Assembly (NCBI RefSeq): GCF_934560975.1
Contig: NZ_CAKTFO010000031.1
Span: 1-27,108, forward strand
DNA from: an uncultured Sphingomonas sp.
GTDB lineage: Bacteria > Pseudomonadota > Alphaproteobacteria > Sphingomonadales > Sphingomonadaceae
DNA: 27,108 nt
Reading direction: 5' to 3'
The position numbers and the translations under genes were made by a program. Every line of letters starts with the position of its first letter. Position 1 is the first letter of the stretch. Under the pieces are notes generated by a model. The model did not search any database. It saw only the letters and a program-made list of their open reading frames with translations, and had not been told where the DNA came from. Of the stretch, positions 15,466 to 24,028 are shown piece by piece.

Positions 15466-16785
15466 TTGGAGTCGTTGAAGCCATCTTTCGTCGGAATGCT
15501 CGGCGTGTGTACGCTGCTGGCCGCCCCCGGAATGACGCAGGGCGCCGCGCCTCCGCCAGCCGATCTCGCCGCGCTCCGTACCGAGATCGCGCGCGAACGG
15601 CAGGCGCTGGAGCAGCAGCAGCGCGCGTTGACGGCCCAGCACCTCCGGCTGGAAAGCCTGGAACGCGCGCTGCTCGCCCGCATGGGGCCGGGACAGCAAC
15701 GCACCCAGACGGCCGGCAACACGCCGACGGGCGTGCCGCTGCCGCCGTCGCCTCCGCCGGCCTCGCCCGGCGCGTCCGCTCCGGTGCAGACCGTGGGCGA
15801 GGCGCCGACCGACCAGCGCCAGGTGCAGGTGGCGGTGCTGGCCGACCAGGGCGGCGTGATCACCCGCCGCGGCCTGATGACGATCGAAGGCGACCTCGAA
15901 TATGCCCGCGCGGATCGCAACCGCGTCCTGTTCCGGGGCGTGTCGATTCCCGAAGCGGTGCTGATCGGGGCGTTCGACATCAACGAAAGCCGGCAGGACG
16001 TGGTCACCGCCGCCGCCGTGATGCGGCTCGGCCTGACCAGCCGGTTCGAGATCAACGGGCGCGTCCCCTTCGTCCGGCGGTCCGACAACTCCGCGTTGGC
16101 CCCGGTGGTCGACAATGGCGACGGCAGCAATGTCGGCACGGACCGCACCGTAACCGACAGCAACCTGGGCGACGTGGATTTCGGTGCCCGCTATCAGATC
16201 ACGGACGGGCAGAACGGCTTTCCCTACCTTATCACCGGCGTGCAGGCGGTGGCACCGACCGGCACGGACCCGTTCGCCGTGCCACGCGATACGCTGGGCA
16301 ATCCGCTGCGCGCGGCCACCGGCGCCGGCTTCTGGGGGGTGACGCCGAACCTTACCGCGATCCTGCCGACCGATCCGGCGGTGCTGTTCGGGACACTGGG
16401 CTACACGTTCAATTTCGGGCGCAACATCGAACGGCGGATCGGATCGGCGATCGTGGAGCGGGTGACGCCCGGCGGACAGCCCGCGGCCAGCGTCGGCATC
16501 GCCATCTCGCTCAATCCGCGCACGTCGCTCAGTCTCGGCTATGCGCACACCCTGGCGCTCGGCACCAAGACGCGACTGCGGACGATCGACCCCCGCAACG
16601 GCGCGGAAAGCGACGCGATGACGGTGCGGACGCGCGACCTGCAGCTTGGCCGGTTGCTGTTCGGCGTCAGTTACCGCACCAGCCCCCGGACGACCATCAA
16701 CTGGAACCTGGAACTGGGCGCAACTGATGATGCGACGGACATGCGGACGACGCTTCGCGTGCCACTGAACTTCCAGCTCTTCTGA
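15466..16785 (+). CDS. Outer-membrane beta-barrel with N-terminal coiled coil (FapF-like exporter)
   Basis: The 439-aa protein begins at a TTG with a strong ribosome site (GGGGAGG, eight bases away). It has a signal peptide (1-27), then a coiled-coil segment rich in Arg, Glu, Gln and Leu (~33-73). A Pro/Ala linker follows (~80-118), and then a region of alternating polar and hydrophobic strands (~135-439) ending in LNFQLF, whose terminal Phe is the usual signal for outer-membrane barrel insertion. FapF, the amyloid exporter of Pseudomonas, has this same order: periplasmic coiled coil, flexible linker, barrel. It closes the operon and is followed by a terminator-like hairpin. A general 'transporter' barrel is the alternative, but the context favours export of the repeat protein. 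Confidence 0.82.
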   Translation: MESLKPSFVGMLGVCTLLAAPGMTQGAAPPPADLAALRTEIARERQALEQQQRALTAQHLRLESLERALLARMGPGQQRTQTAGNTPTGVPLPPSPPPASPGASAPVQTVGEAPTDQRQVQVAVLADQGGVITRRGLMTIEGDLEYARADRNRVLFRGVSIPEAVLIGAFDINESRQDVVTAAAVMRLGLTSRFEINGRVPFVRRSDNSALAPVVDNGDGSNVGTDRTVTDSNLGDVDFGARYQITDGQNGFPYLITGVQAVAPTGTDPFAVPRDTLGNPLRAATGAGFWGVTPNLTAILPTDPAVLFGTLGYTFNFGRNIERRIGSAIVERVTPGGQPAASVGIAISLNPRTSLSLGYAHTLALGTKTRLRTIDPRNGAESDAMTVRTRDLQLGRLLFGVSYRTSPRTTINWNLELGATDDATDMRTTLRVPLNFQLF

Positions 16786-16788
16786 GCC

Positions 16789-16815
16789 GAGAGCCGGTTG
16801 TTCAGCCCGGTTTTC
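16789..16815 (+). terminator. Terminator-like hairpin after the barrel gene
   Basis: GAGAGCCGG (16789-16797) can pair with CCGGTTTTC (16807-16815) through nine pairs, two of them G-U, around a 9-base loop. The T-run lies in the 3' arm, as in many intrinsic terminators. It starts four bases after the stop codon and would end the amyloid-like operon. Confidence 0.5.
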
Positions 16816-16926
16816 ATCAACGTGTCTACTATCGAAATAACTAATTGTTATAGTTGCTCATTGCGTTGCTCACGGTGCTGTGGAACCATGGATCGACTGT
16901 GCTGATCCTGCTGACGAGGGACGTGA

Positions 16927-18105
16927 TTGGGTAAGGTTCGGGAAAGGTTCAGCCTTGATGCGCGCGGTGCGCTGATCGGGGTGATCGTGTCAGGCGTGCT
17001 GTTGACCACCGAACGGGCGGTCAGGCGCAGGACGCTGAGGACGCAGCGCGGACGGGACATGTTTGAAGCCGTGATGCGCAGCTCCGCCGGCGCGGTCATG
17101 TTCCTTGATGGCGACATGCGGATCCTGCGTGCCAGCACCCCCGCGGCCGAGATGCTGGGGATTTCCCAAAGCGGCCTGGCCGGTCGGCCGGTAGGCGCAA
17201 TGCTGGTAAACGACATCCATCCAGGCGATGGCCAGCCCATAAGCAGCGACGCGGCGCCGGCACTGATCCGCAACACGGCGCATTGCGGGGAGGGACGCCG
17301 CCTGCCGGTGGAGACCCAGCTGTTCGGGCTTGCGGATGGCGACGTCCGCTGGATGCTGCGGATCTACGATCGCAGCATGAACGACATGGAGCGACTGAAA
17401 GCGGAGTTCGTGTCCACCGTCAGCCACGAACTGCGCACACCCCTCAGCTCCATCGCCGGCGCACTCGGGCTGGTCGCGGCAGGGGCAACCGGAGAGCTGC
17501 CCGCCGATGCCGGGGAAATGGTGGGGATCGCGCTCAACAACACCCAGCGGCTGATGCGCCTGATCAACGATCTGCTCGACATCGAGCGGCTGCAACTTGG
17601 CAAGCTTCATTTCGAGATGCAGCCGCATTCACTGCGATGGCTGATCGGCACCGCCGTGGACGAAATCGGCCCCTTTGCCGACCAGCATCGCATCCAGTTG
17701 GTGATCGATGATGCGGGTGGGCAGGATTGCGTGGTGGTGGATGCCGACCGAATGGGTCAGGTGCTGAGCAACCTGCTATCCAATGCCATCAAATTCTCAC
17801 CCGAAGGATCGCTGGTGAAGGTGGCGCTTCGGCCGAGCACGCACTTCCATCGGGTCGAGGTGATCGACAACGGACAGGGGATCGCGCCGGAATTCCGCCC
17901 ACTCGTCTTTGCCAAGTTCGCGCAAGGGGATGCGTCCGGCACCCGCAAGGTGGGCGGCACCGGACTCGGCCTCGCCATCTCGCGTGAGATCGTCGACCGG
18001 CTGGACGGCAAGCTCTGGTTTTCCGACAATCCGGAGGGTGGGACGATCTTCTCGCTCGATCTGCCTGCCGGCGCTCATGCGGCCGAGCAGGCGCCGGCAT
18101 CATAG
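16927..18105 (+). CDS. PAS-domain sensor histidine kinase
   Basis: The 392-aa protein starts at a TTG with GAGGG six bases upstream. A short hydrophobic stretch (~14-28) may be a single membrane anchor. A PAS domain (~45-150) is followed by HisKA with the phosphorylated His in VSTVSHELRTPLSS (H167). The ATPase domain has the N box SNLLSNAIKFSPEG, the G1 box IDNGQGIAPEF and the G2 box GGTGLGLAIS, all intact. It should autophosphorylate in response to a signal detected by the PAS domain. No partner regulator is co-transcribed; the nearest plus-strand receiver is at 18457. It follows the amyloid-like operon on the same strand but after a terminator-like hairpin. The last six bases overlap the convergent small gene. 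Confidence 0.92.
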   Translation: MGKVRERFSLDARGALIGVIVSGVLLTTERAVRRRTLRTQRGRDMFEAVMRSSAGAVMFLDGDMRILRASTPAAEMLGISQSGLAGRPVGAMLVNDIHPGDGQPISSDAAPALIRNTAHCGEGRRLPVETQLFGLADGDVRWMLRIYDRSMNDMERLKAEFVSTVSHELRTPLSSIAGALGLVAAGATGELPADAGEMVGIALNNTQRLMRLINDLLDIERLQLGKLHFEMQPHSLRWLIGTAVDEIGPFADQHRIQLVIDDAGGQDCVVVDADRMGQVLSNLLSNAIKFSPEGSLVKVALRPSTHFHRVEVIDNGQGIAPEFRPLVFAKFAQGDASGTRKVGGTGLGLAISREIVDRLDGKLWFSDNPEGGTIFSLDLPAGAHAAEQAPAS

Positions 18106-18327
18106 CGGGTCTTGCTCCGCCTGTTCGTCGAGCAGGTCGATCGTCGTCAGCATGTCGGCGCAGGCCCGGCGCGCCCGGGCCATGTCCTCGTCGCTCTCCG
18201 GCGACAGCGTCTCCGTCAGGCGCACGATGTCGATTGATCCCATGACGATGCCCAGCTTGTTGCGGAGCCGATGTTGCGCCTCATGCAGCTTGGTCTGGCT
18301 GGAAGAAGGGGCGTCAGGTTGGGTCAT
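18100..18327 (-). CDS. Small DHp-like histidine protein without ATPase domain
   Basis: The 75-aa protein contains EAQHRLRNKLGIVMG, which looks like the phosphoacceptor helix of a histidine kinase (H19, compare H-E-L-R-T-P and H-R-V-K-N-N), followed by a second predicted helix. There is no ATP-binding domain, so it could be a phosphotransferase, a decoy or a dimerisation partner of a kinase. It overlaps the end of the convergent histidine kinase gene by six bases and lies next to three receiver genes. The assignment is by motif only. Confidence 0.6.
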   Translation of the reverse strand: MTQPDAPSSSQTKLHEAQHRLRNKLGIVMGSIDIVRLTETLSPESDEDMARARRACADMLTTIDLLDEQAEQDPL

Positions 18328-18456
18328 GCAAGTCGTCCATGCAGCTGTTGAGTCCGAAATGGGGCAGCCTACTTTCCAAAGGGGCTACCCATGTTTAACC
18401 TATAAGTTGTAACGGACGATCGCTTGGATCTTTCGTCGTGAAGGGGAGACCAGAAC

Positions 18457-18858
18457 ATGGCGATCCGGCCTCCCTTGAGGCTGCTGTACGTTGATGACGA
18501 ACCAGACCTCGTGGCAGTGGTGCTGCGTGCCCTGAAGCTGGACGGCGCAATGCAGGTGCGCGCCGTGAACAGCGGGGCCGAGGCGTTGTCGGTAATCGTG
18601 CAGCCGGGCGAGCGACCTGACGTAGTGCTGCTGGACGTCATGATGCCGGACCTTGACGGGCCGGGAACTCTGGAGCGCATCCGCCAGATCACCGATGGCG
18701 AACTGCCGGTGATCTTCTTCACGGCGCGCGCCCGCAACAACGAGCTTGTTGAGCTGGCCCAGCATGGCGCGATCGGGGTTCTCACCAAGCCGTTCGACCC
18801 CTTGACGCTGGCCACTGATATCCGCCGGCTGTACGACAAATCGCAATCAGTGAAATGA
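18457..18858 (+). CDS. Single-domain response regulator
   Basis: The 133-aa protein is one receiver domain: the acidic pocket in YVDDEPD (D13/D14), phosphorylated Asp in VVLLDVMMPD (D60), Thr in FFTAR (T89) and Lys in VLTKPFD (K111). There is no output domain, so it acts by protein contact or as a relay. GGGGAGA precedes the ATG. Its 3' end overlaps the convergent receiver gene by 12 bases. Confidence 0.93.
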   Translation: MAIRPPLRLLYVDDEPDLVAVVLRALKLDGAMQVRAVNSGAEALSVIVQPGERPDVVLLDVMMPDLDGPGTLERIRQITDGELPVIFFTARARNNELVELAQHGAIGVLTKPFDPLTLATDIRRLYDKSQSVK

Positions 18859-19242
18859 CCGCAACGCCGCATCGCTGTCCAGCAGGTGCTTGGCCGCCGT
18901 CAGCAATGTGGTGGATGTAAACGGCTTCGACAGAAAGGTGTAATGTTCGGGGCGTGATGAATCCATGATGCTGGCGGGCATGCCCGACACCACCAGGATG
19001 CGAACGTCGGGGCGGTTGACATTGACCCAATGCGCCAGATCGAGCCCGGTCAGGTCGCCCGCAAGCCGGATGTCCGTTACCAGCAGGTCCACCTCCCGGT
19101 TCTCGATCGCGTCGATTGTGCTTTGGTACGAATCCGTCTCGATGATGTCGAGGTCGGCGGCATCCAGCGCATCGACCATGAGCATGCGGATAAGTGCATC
19201 GTCCTCGCAGACGATCCCGGTCCATCGTTTGGAAGAGCCCAC
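18847..19242 (-). CDS. Single-domain response regulator
   Basis: The 131-aa protein is a lone receiver: CEDDALIR acidic pocket, phosphorylated Asp in LLVTDIRLAG (D57), Ser in VVSGMP and Lys in FLSKPFT (K106). Many such proteins in alphaproteobacteria follow sensor kinases or EcfG circuits. I chose the GTG at 19242, with AAGGA seven to eight bases upstream, over a longer frame that overlaps the next gene by about 95 bases. It lies ten bases downstream of the OmpR-type regulator, so the two are probably one transcript. Confidence 0.88.
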   Translation of the reverse strand: MGSSKRWTGIVCEDDALIRMLMVDALDAADLDIIETDSYQSTIDAIENREVDLLVTDIRLAGDLTGLDLAHWVNVNRPDVRILVVSGMPASIMDSSRPEHYTFLSKPFTSTTLLTAAKHLLDSDAALRSFH

Positions 19243-19252
19243 CGTATGATCC

Positions 19253-20014
19253 TTATTCCGCACTGCCCTTGATCTTCGACAATCCGGTGAAGACGTAACC
19301 GGTACCGCGTGCGGACCGGAGCGGCAGCGACATGCCCGTGGTGGCATCGATTTTGCGCCGGGTCCGCGAAATCAGCACGTCCAGACTGCGATTCTGCGGA
19401 TCGAGGCGGGGCTTGCCCAGCCGCGCATTGATCATGTCGCGAGAACCCAGGCGCCCCGGCTGCTCCAGCAGCGGCAGCAACACCTGATATTCGGCGGCGG
19501 ACAGCTCGACCCCCATGCCGTTGGGCGATGTCAGCCGCCAGGCGTCGCAATCCAGCAGCCATGTGCCGTCCTGATCCTGGCCATCCGCAGGCGCAGGCGT
19601 ACCCGCTTGCGGAGTGGCAGGAGCAGGGGGCGCGGCGGGTACGGCCTGCAATCTCCGGGCGAGATTGCGGATCACGCTTTCCAGCTCGCGCAAGTCAACC
19701 GGCTTGCCGAGGTAATGATCGGCGCCGATCGAAAGGCCTAGCAATCGGTCCTGCTGGTCGGTCCGTCCGGTCAGCATCACGATGCCGACGGATGATCGCG
19801 CTCGCAGCCGTGCGGCAGCCACGAAACCGCTTTCGTCAGGCAGATTCACGTCGAGGATGAGGACGTCGAACTGTTGCGTCTGCAGGGCCGCATCGAGTTC
19901 GCGCACATTCTCGAAGCTTGCGACCGTCATGCCCGTGCCGTCGAGAAATCGTGTCAGCACGGCACGCAGGTCGGCATCATCCTCGACGATGGCAACCGCG
20001 ATGGACCCGGTCAT
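19253..20014 (-). CDS. OmpR/PhoB-family response regulator
   Basis: The 253-aa protein joins a receiver (~5-120; EDD pocket, phosphorylated Asp in VLILDVNLPDESGF, D55, Lys in YLGKPVD, K104) to a winged-helix DNA-binding domain (~155-250). The latter contains LSAAEYQVLLPLLEQPGR and SLDVLISRTRRKI. A Pro/Ala-rich linker (~124-145) separates them. A strong GGAGG precedes the ATG. It heads a minus-strand pair with the single-domain regulator and diverges from the GADEF/EAL operon, which it might control. Confidence 0.93.
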   Translation of the reverse strand: MTGSIAVAIVEDDADLRAVLTRFLDGTGMTVASFENVRELDAALQTQQFDVLILDVNLPDESGFVAAARLRARSSVGIVMLTGRTDQQDRLLGLSIGADHYLGKPVDLRELESVIRNLARRLQAVPAAPPAPATPQAGTPAPADGQDQDGTWLLDCDAWRLTSPNGMGVELSAAEYQVLLPLLEQPGRLGSRDMINARLGKPRLDPQNRSLDVLISRTRRKIDATTGMSLPLRSARGTGYVFTGLSKIKGSAE

Positions 20015-20462
20015 GCGACACCTCCGGCATCAATATTGATCGGCGCAATCGGCCGCTCGGGCTCCATCTCGCTCGATCGGCGCTGCAATCGCCCGGAACG
20101 GTTCAAGGCAACTTCCTTCCTACTGCCCGCAGGGCGAATGAGGGACACCACGACAGAAAACAACGTATTGAATCAACGATATATCCGGTTGCTAACGTGG
20201 ATTGGCCCGACTGCCAAACCTTAACGGCCGGCCGGCGAAACCTGCTCCTGATCCCGATCGGGAAGTGCGCCCGCTGCGTGAAACGCCGAGCACGACCTGC
20301 GCCTCTGGTAAACGTCGCTGGTTAAGCAGGGATTAAAGCAATCTTCCGAACAAATACAAAGTGCAACATACATCGCTGATTATCAGGTTGTTAAACAGTA
20401 AAGGTGATTGGTCGCATCTAACATACAAGACTAGCTGTTTAACGGCGCTGAGCATATTCTGG
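20015..20462. promoter_or_regulatory. Divergent promoter region between OmpR-type regulator and GADEF/EAL gene
   Basis: About 450 bases without a convincing gene. GC-rich up to 20330 with a GGCCGGCC palindrome near 20225, then clearly AT-rich from 20330 to 20462, which marks the plus-strand promoter. A 9-bp perfect inverted repeat lies within the AT-rich part and is listed separately. Confidence 0.5.
20390..20443. promoter_or_regulatory. Perfect 9-bp inverted repeat upstream of the GADEF/EAL gene
   Basis: GTTAAACAG (20390-20398) and its exact reverse complement CTGTTTAAC (20435-20443) are separated by 36 bases, 45 bp centre to centre, about four helical turns. This fits a looped or paired regulator site near the start of the downstream operon. 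The binding protein is unknown. Confidence 0.45.
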
Positions 20463-21986
20463 ATGAAGTCGATGTTTCCCGGATCCAAGACATTCGATGC
20501 ACGCGCTGTGCTGGACTGCATTGAGCATATCGCCAACGGTAATTTCTCCGAATTGCTTCGCCTGCAAGGGGGGATGCCCATCGCCTTTCAACGGGCGCTC
20601 ACCCGGCTGGCAAGCTCCATGCAAAAACATGCCGATGCGGCAGGGCGGGCGGGGGAGCGCGACCCGATCTGCGGCCTGCTGACCCGATCGTCCTTTCGCG
20701 ATCATTGCGTGCAAAGACTGGTCAGGGACGGCCGGCCGGAACCAGCCGCTTTGCTGTTCATCGACCTTGATGAGATGAAGCATGTCAATGACGGCCTCGG
20801 CTATGCGGCGGGCGACCAGCTGCTCGCTTTGGCCGCGACGAGAATGCAGCTGGCGCTTGATGCGGTTCACGGAGCCGCCGCCGACGACATGCCCAAACCG
20901 ATCCTCAGCCGGCTGGGCGCCGACGAATTCGGCGTGTTTGCCGAAGGCGCATCTGCCGCCGAGGGAACGCGATACGCCCAGGCTGTCCTGACCGTGCTGC
21001 GCGAGCCGTATTTCTTCAAGAACCGGCACATCGTCGTCACCGCCAGCATCGGCATAGTGGCGGAACCGGGCAAGGACCGATCCTTCGAGCAACTGCTGCT
21101 CGCCGCCGAAATGGCGATGGCGGAGGTCAAGGCTGCGGGCCGCAACGGCTGCGCCGTCTATCATGACGACATGGGCATGCGGTCGCGTGATCGTGCGATC
21201 GACGTGGCGATGCTGCGCCGGGCGCTGGCGGAGGATCAGTTCCGGCTCGTCTTCCAGCCGCAGTTCCGGGTGGAAGATGGCGAGGGCGAACCGGCGGCGG
21301 AAGCCTTGCTGCGCTGGCACCACCCGGAACGCGGCATCGTCATGCCCGATGCCTTCATCCCGGTCGCGGAGCAAAGCGGCCTGATCCATGATCTCGGGCG
21401 CTGGACGCTGACCGCGGCGATCAAGACCATCGCCCGCTGGCAGCAGGAGGGCACGCCCTGCCGCGTCGCGGTCAACATCAGCGCGGTTGAACTCACTCGT
21501 CCAGACCTGGTCGATCATGTACGCGAATGGCTTCGTCGCACCGGCGCGTCGCCCTCCCTGCTGGAGATCGAAGTCACCGAAACGGTGATGGCCGAGTCTG
21601 ATGCCCTTTCCTGTCAGCAATTGGCGGCTTTGCGCGCCTTGGGCATTACCATCGCCATCGACGATTTTGGCGCTGGTTATTCGAACCTGTCCAGGCTGTC
21701 GCGCCTGCCGATCGATCGGCTGAAGATCGACCGGTCGCTGTCCGGCGGCATATTGGAAGGGGCGAGTCAGCGGGAAATCCTGGTCTGCATCATCGGATTG
21801 GCCAAGATCCTGGGGCATGAGATCGTGGTCGAGGGGATCGAGAATAGCGATCAGGCCGATGCTTTCGCCGCGCTGGGTTGCGATCTGCTGCAGGGATTTT
21901 ACCTGTCCCGTCCGCTGAGCGAACCCGACTTTTCGCAATGGCTGCAGAAGCCGCATGCCAGCCGGCCGCTCGTCAGGGCGCGGTGA
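20463..21986 (+). CDS. GADEF/EAL two-domain cyclic-di-GMP protein, probably a phosphodiesterase
   Basis: The 507-aa protein has an N-terminal region of ~60 residues without a recognised domain, a GGDEF-type domain (~65-235) and an EAL domain (~250-500). The GGDEF signature is changed to LGADEF (152-156), so cyclase activity is doubtful, although A in this place is sometimes tolerated. The EAL side keeps its metal and catalytic elements: EALLRW (E280), VNISAVEL, LEIEVTET, IAIDDFGAGYSNL, LKIDRS and VVEGIE. It should therefore degrade cyclic di-GMP. I start at the ATG at 20463; the longer GTG frame begins inside AT-rich promoter DNA. The TonB receptor gene starts five bases after its stop. Confidence 0.9.
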   Translation: MKSMFPGSKTFDARAVLDCIEHIANGNFSELLRLQGGMPIAFQRALTRLASSMQKHADAAGRAGERDPICGLLTRSSFRDHCVQRLVRDGRPEPAALLFIDLDEMKHVNDGLGYAAGDQLLALAATRMQLALDAVHGAAADDMPKPILSRLGADEFGVFAEGASAAEGTRYAQAVLTVLREPYFFKNRHIVVTASIGIVAEPGKDRSFEQLLLAAEMAMAEVKAAGRNGCAVYHDDMGMRSRDRAIDVAMLRRALAEDQFRLVFQPQFRVEDGEGEPAAEALLRWHHPERGIVMPDAFIPVAEQSGLIHDLGRWTLTAAIKTIARWQQEGTPCRVAVNISAVELTRPDLVDHVREWLRRTGASPSLLEIEVTETVMAESDALSCQQLAALRALGITIAIDDFGAGYSNLSRLSRLPIDRLKIDRSLSGGILEGASQREILVCIIGLAKILGHEIVVEGIENSDQADAFAALGCDLLQGFYLSRPLSEPDFSQWLQKPHASRPLVRAR

Positions 21987-21991
21987 CGTTC

Positions 21992-24025
21992 ATGCGGAGG
22001 GCTCGTGGCTTGGTCTGCCTGGCGGGCGGATTGACGCTGGTCGTCGGCGCGCCGGTGCGGGCGAGTGCGCTTGATCATCTCGACCGCTATTCGCTGGAGG
22101 ATCTGCTGGCGCTGGAGGCGACCTCCGTCGCCAAGAAGCGGCAGAGCGTTGCCGATGCAGCCGCCGCCGTGTTCGTGATCACCCAGGAAGACATCCGGCG
22201 GTCCGGTGCGCGTACCGTTCCCGATCTGTTGCGGATGGTGCCGGGCGTCGAGGTAGGCTCGATCGACGGCAACTCGACGGCCATTTCGATGCGCGGGTTC
22301 AACACGCGCTTCGCCAACAGCGTATTGGTGCTGGTCAACGGCCGGTCCATCTACGTGTCCGCCGTATCCGGCGTATTGTGGGACCAGTTGCTGGACCCCC
22401 TGGATACGATCGAGCGGATCGAGGTCGTTCGCGGTCCCGGGGCCACCATCTGGGGCGCGAATGCCGTCAACGGCATCATCAACATCATTACCAAGAATTC
22501 GGCCCAGTTGTCGGGCGGGACGGCGCAAGGCAGGATCGGGACCGACGGCGCGCAGACCAGCCTCAGCTACGGCGACGGCAATTCCCGCCTGAGCTATCGC
22601 CTGACGGCGGCCGGCCGCCAGACACTGATGCCGGCCGCACTGCCGCATGGCGGAGCAGCCACCGTGGAAACGCGTGGCCTGCAATTGGGTGGGCAGCTCG
22701 ACCTGGCTCCGGACGATGACAACGCCCTGACTGCACGGGCTGCGGGGTCGCTGGGGGATTTCGGCCCTCGACACCCCGCCCGGGCGCTCACGAACGGGGC
22801 GTACCAGGAAGTCAATCTGCTGGGACGATGGTCGCGCCGGATCGACGACGACACTGACTCCACCCTGCAAGCCTATATCAACCACGTCTCGCGTCATGAA
22901 AGCGGGATCAGCGTGGATGAGACGCTGATTGACGCCGAGGGGAATCTCCGTCGCAATTACGGCGTGCATGAAGTCGGGCTCGGCTTCAACTACCGCTTTA
23001 CGGGCAATCGTCTGAAATCGGAAACGCCGACGCTCGGCTTCATTCGGGGTCGCTCGCGCGGCAGGCTGGTAAGCGGCTATGTACAAGACGATTACTGGCT
23101 CGTTCCCGATCGGCTGCGGCTGACCGCGGGAACCAAGGTCGAGTATAACAGCCTGTCGGGTCTCGCCGTCCAGCCCAGCGTCCGGATGTTGTGGCGGCCG
23201 GCCGAACGAACGAGCGTCTGGTCGTCCTGGTCGCGGGCCGTGCGCACGACGTCCTCGTTCGAGCGCAACGCCACCTTTATGACGCAAGCAGGCCCGACGG
23301 GGGCGAGATTCTATGCGCCCATTCCGGTCACCGTGTTTGCGGCCGGACAGGACAGCCTCAAGTCGGAAAAGCTCGACGCATACGAGGCTGGCGCACGATT
23401 TTCCCCGGCGAACTGGCTCAGCATCGACCTGGCCGTCTATCACAATCGCTACCGGCGGCTGATCGGCTTCGCCCCGGTCAGCGCATCGATCCTGTACGCA
23501 TATCCGCTTCCATCGGTGGAGGCGCAATATCGGATCCTGAACAACAGCCGCGCCAACAGCAGCGGTGTCGAGATGTCCGCGACCGCCACCCTTTCGCCGA
23601 CAGTGCGGGTGGACCTGTATGGGTCGCTGATCGATACCCATGCCCGCGTGGACAAGGTGATCGAGGCGCCCAGCATCGCCGGCCTGCCACCCGGCGTGGG
23701 CTACACGCTGCCGCTGTTCACCCAGCCGGGACTTACCACCACGCCCAAGCAGCAGGGAGGCGTCCGGTTTCGCTGGGATGTGTCACGCACGGTGGAGTTG
23801 GATGCCTGGCTGCGTCACGTCGGCACGCTGAAGCTAGTCGGGGTGCCTGCTTATACTACGCTGGATCTCCGCCTCGCATGGGCGGCAAGCGAAATGGTGA
23901 GCCTGGAACTGACCGGCCGCAACCTGTTCCAGAACAAACGGCTCGATTTCCGTGAGCCGTTGATTTCCGCCGCGCCGGCCCTGGTCGAGCGACGCTTCGC
24001 GCTGGCCGCGCATGTGCGGTTCTAA
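21992..24025 (+). CDS. TonB-dependent outer-membrane receptor
   Basis: The 677-aa protein has a signal peptide (1-25). A plug domain (~45-165) follows, with AAAVFVITQEDIRRSGA, DLLRMVPGVEVG, SMRGFNTRF and IERIEVVRGPGATIWGANA. The rest is a beta-barrel ending in LAAHVRF. The short motif LEDLLALEATSVAKK near the start is typical of the receptors found next to YfiR-like genes and may serve as the TonB contact. The ligand is unknown. The ATG at 21992 was chosen because it starts the signal peptide. It is embedded in a signalling operon, so it may report an external ligand rather than only import it. Confidence 0.92.
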   Translation: MRRARGLVCLAGGLTLVVGAPVRASALDHLDRYSLEDLLALEATSVAKKRQSVADAAAAVFVITQEDIRRSGARTVPDLLRMVPGVEVGSIDGNSTAISMRGFNTRFANSVLVLVNGRSIYVSAVSGVLWDQLLDPLDTIERIEVVRGPGATIWGANAVNGIINIITKNSAQLSGGTAQGRIGTDGAQTSLSYGDGNSRLSYRLTAAGRQTLMPAALPHGGAATVETRGLQLGGQLDLAPDDDNALTARAAGSLGDFGPRHPARALTNGAYQEVNLLGRWSRRIDDDTDSTLQAYINHVSRHESGISVDETLIDAEGNLRRNYGVHEVGLGFNYRFTGNRLKSETPTLGFIRGRSRGRLVSGYVQDDYWLVPDRLRLTAGTKVEYNSLSGLAVQPSVRMLWRPAERTSVWSSWSRAVRTTSSFERNATFMTQAGPTGARFYAPIPVTVFAAGQDSLKSEKLDAYEAGARFSPANWLSIDLAVYHNRYRRLIGFAPVSASILYAYPLPSVEAQYRILNNSRANSSGVEMSATATLSPTVRVDLYGSLIDTHARVDKVIEAPSIAGLPPGVGYTLPLFTQPGLTTTPKQQGGVRFRWDVSRTVELDAWLRHVGTLKLVGVPAYTTLDLRLAWAASEMVSLELTGRNLFQNKRLDFREPLISAAPALVERRFALAAHVRF

Positions 24026-24028
24026 GCC

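Noticed and set aside
20439..21956. Minus-strand frame of 505 codons opposite the GADEF/EAL gene
   Set aside because: No family motif; the plus strand encodes complete recognised domains. Same reasoning for the frames 21899-23641 and 24343-25944.
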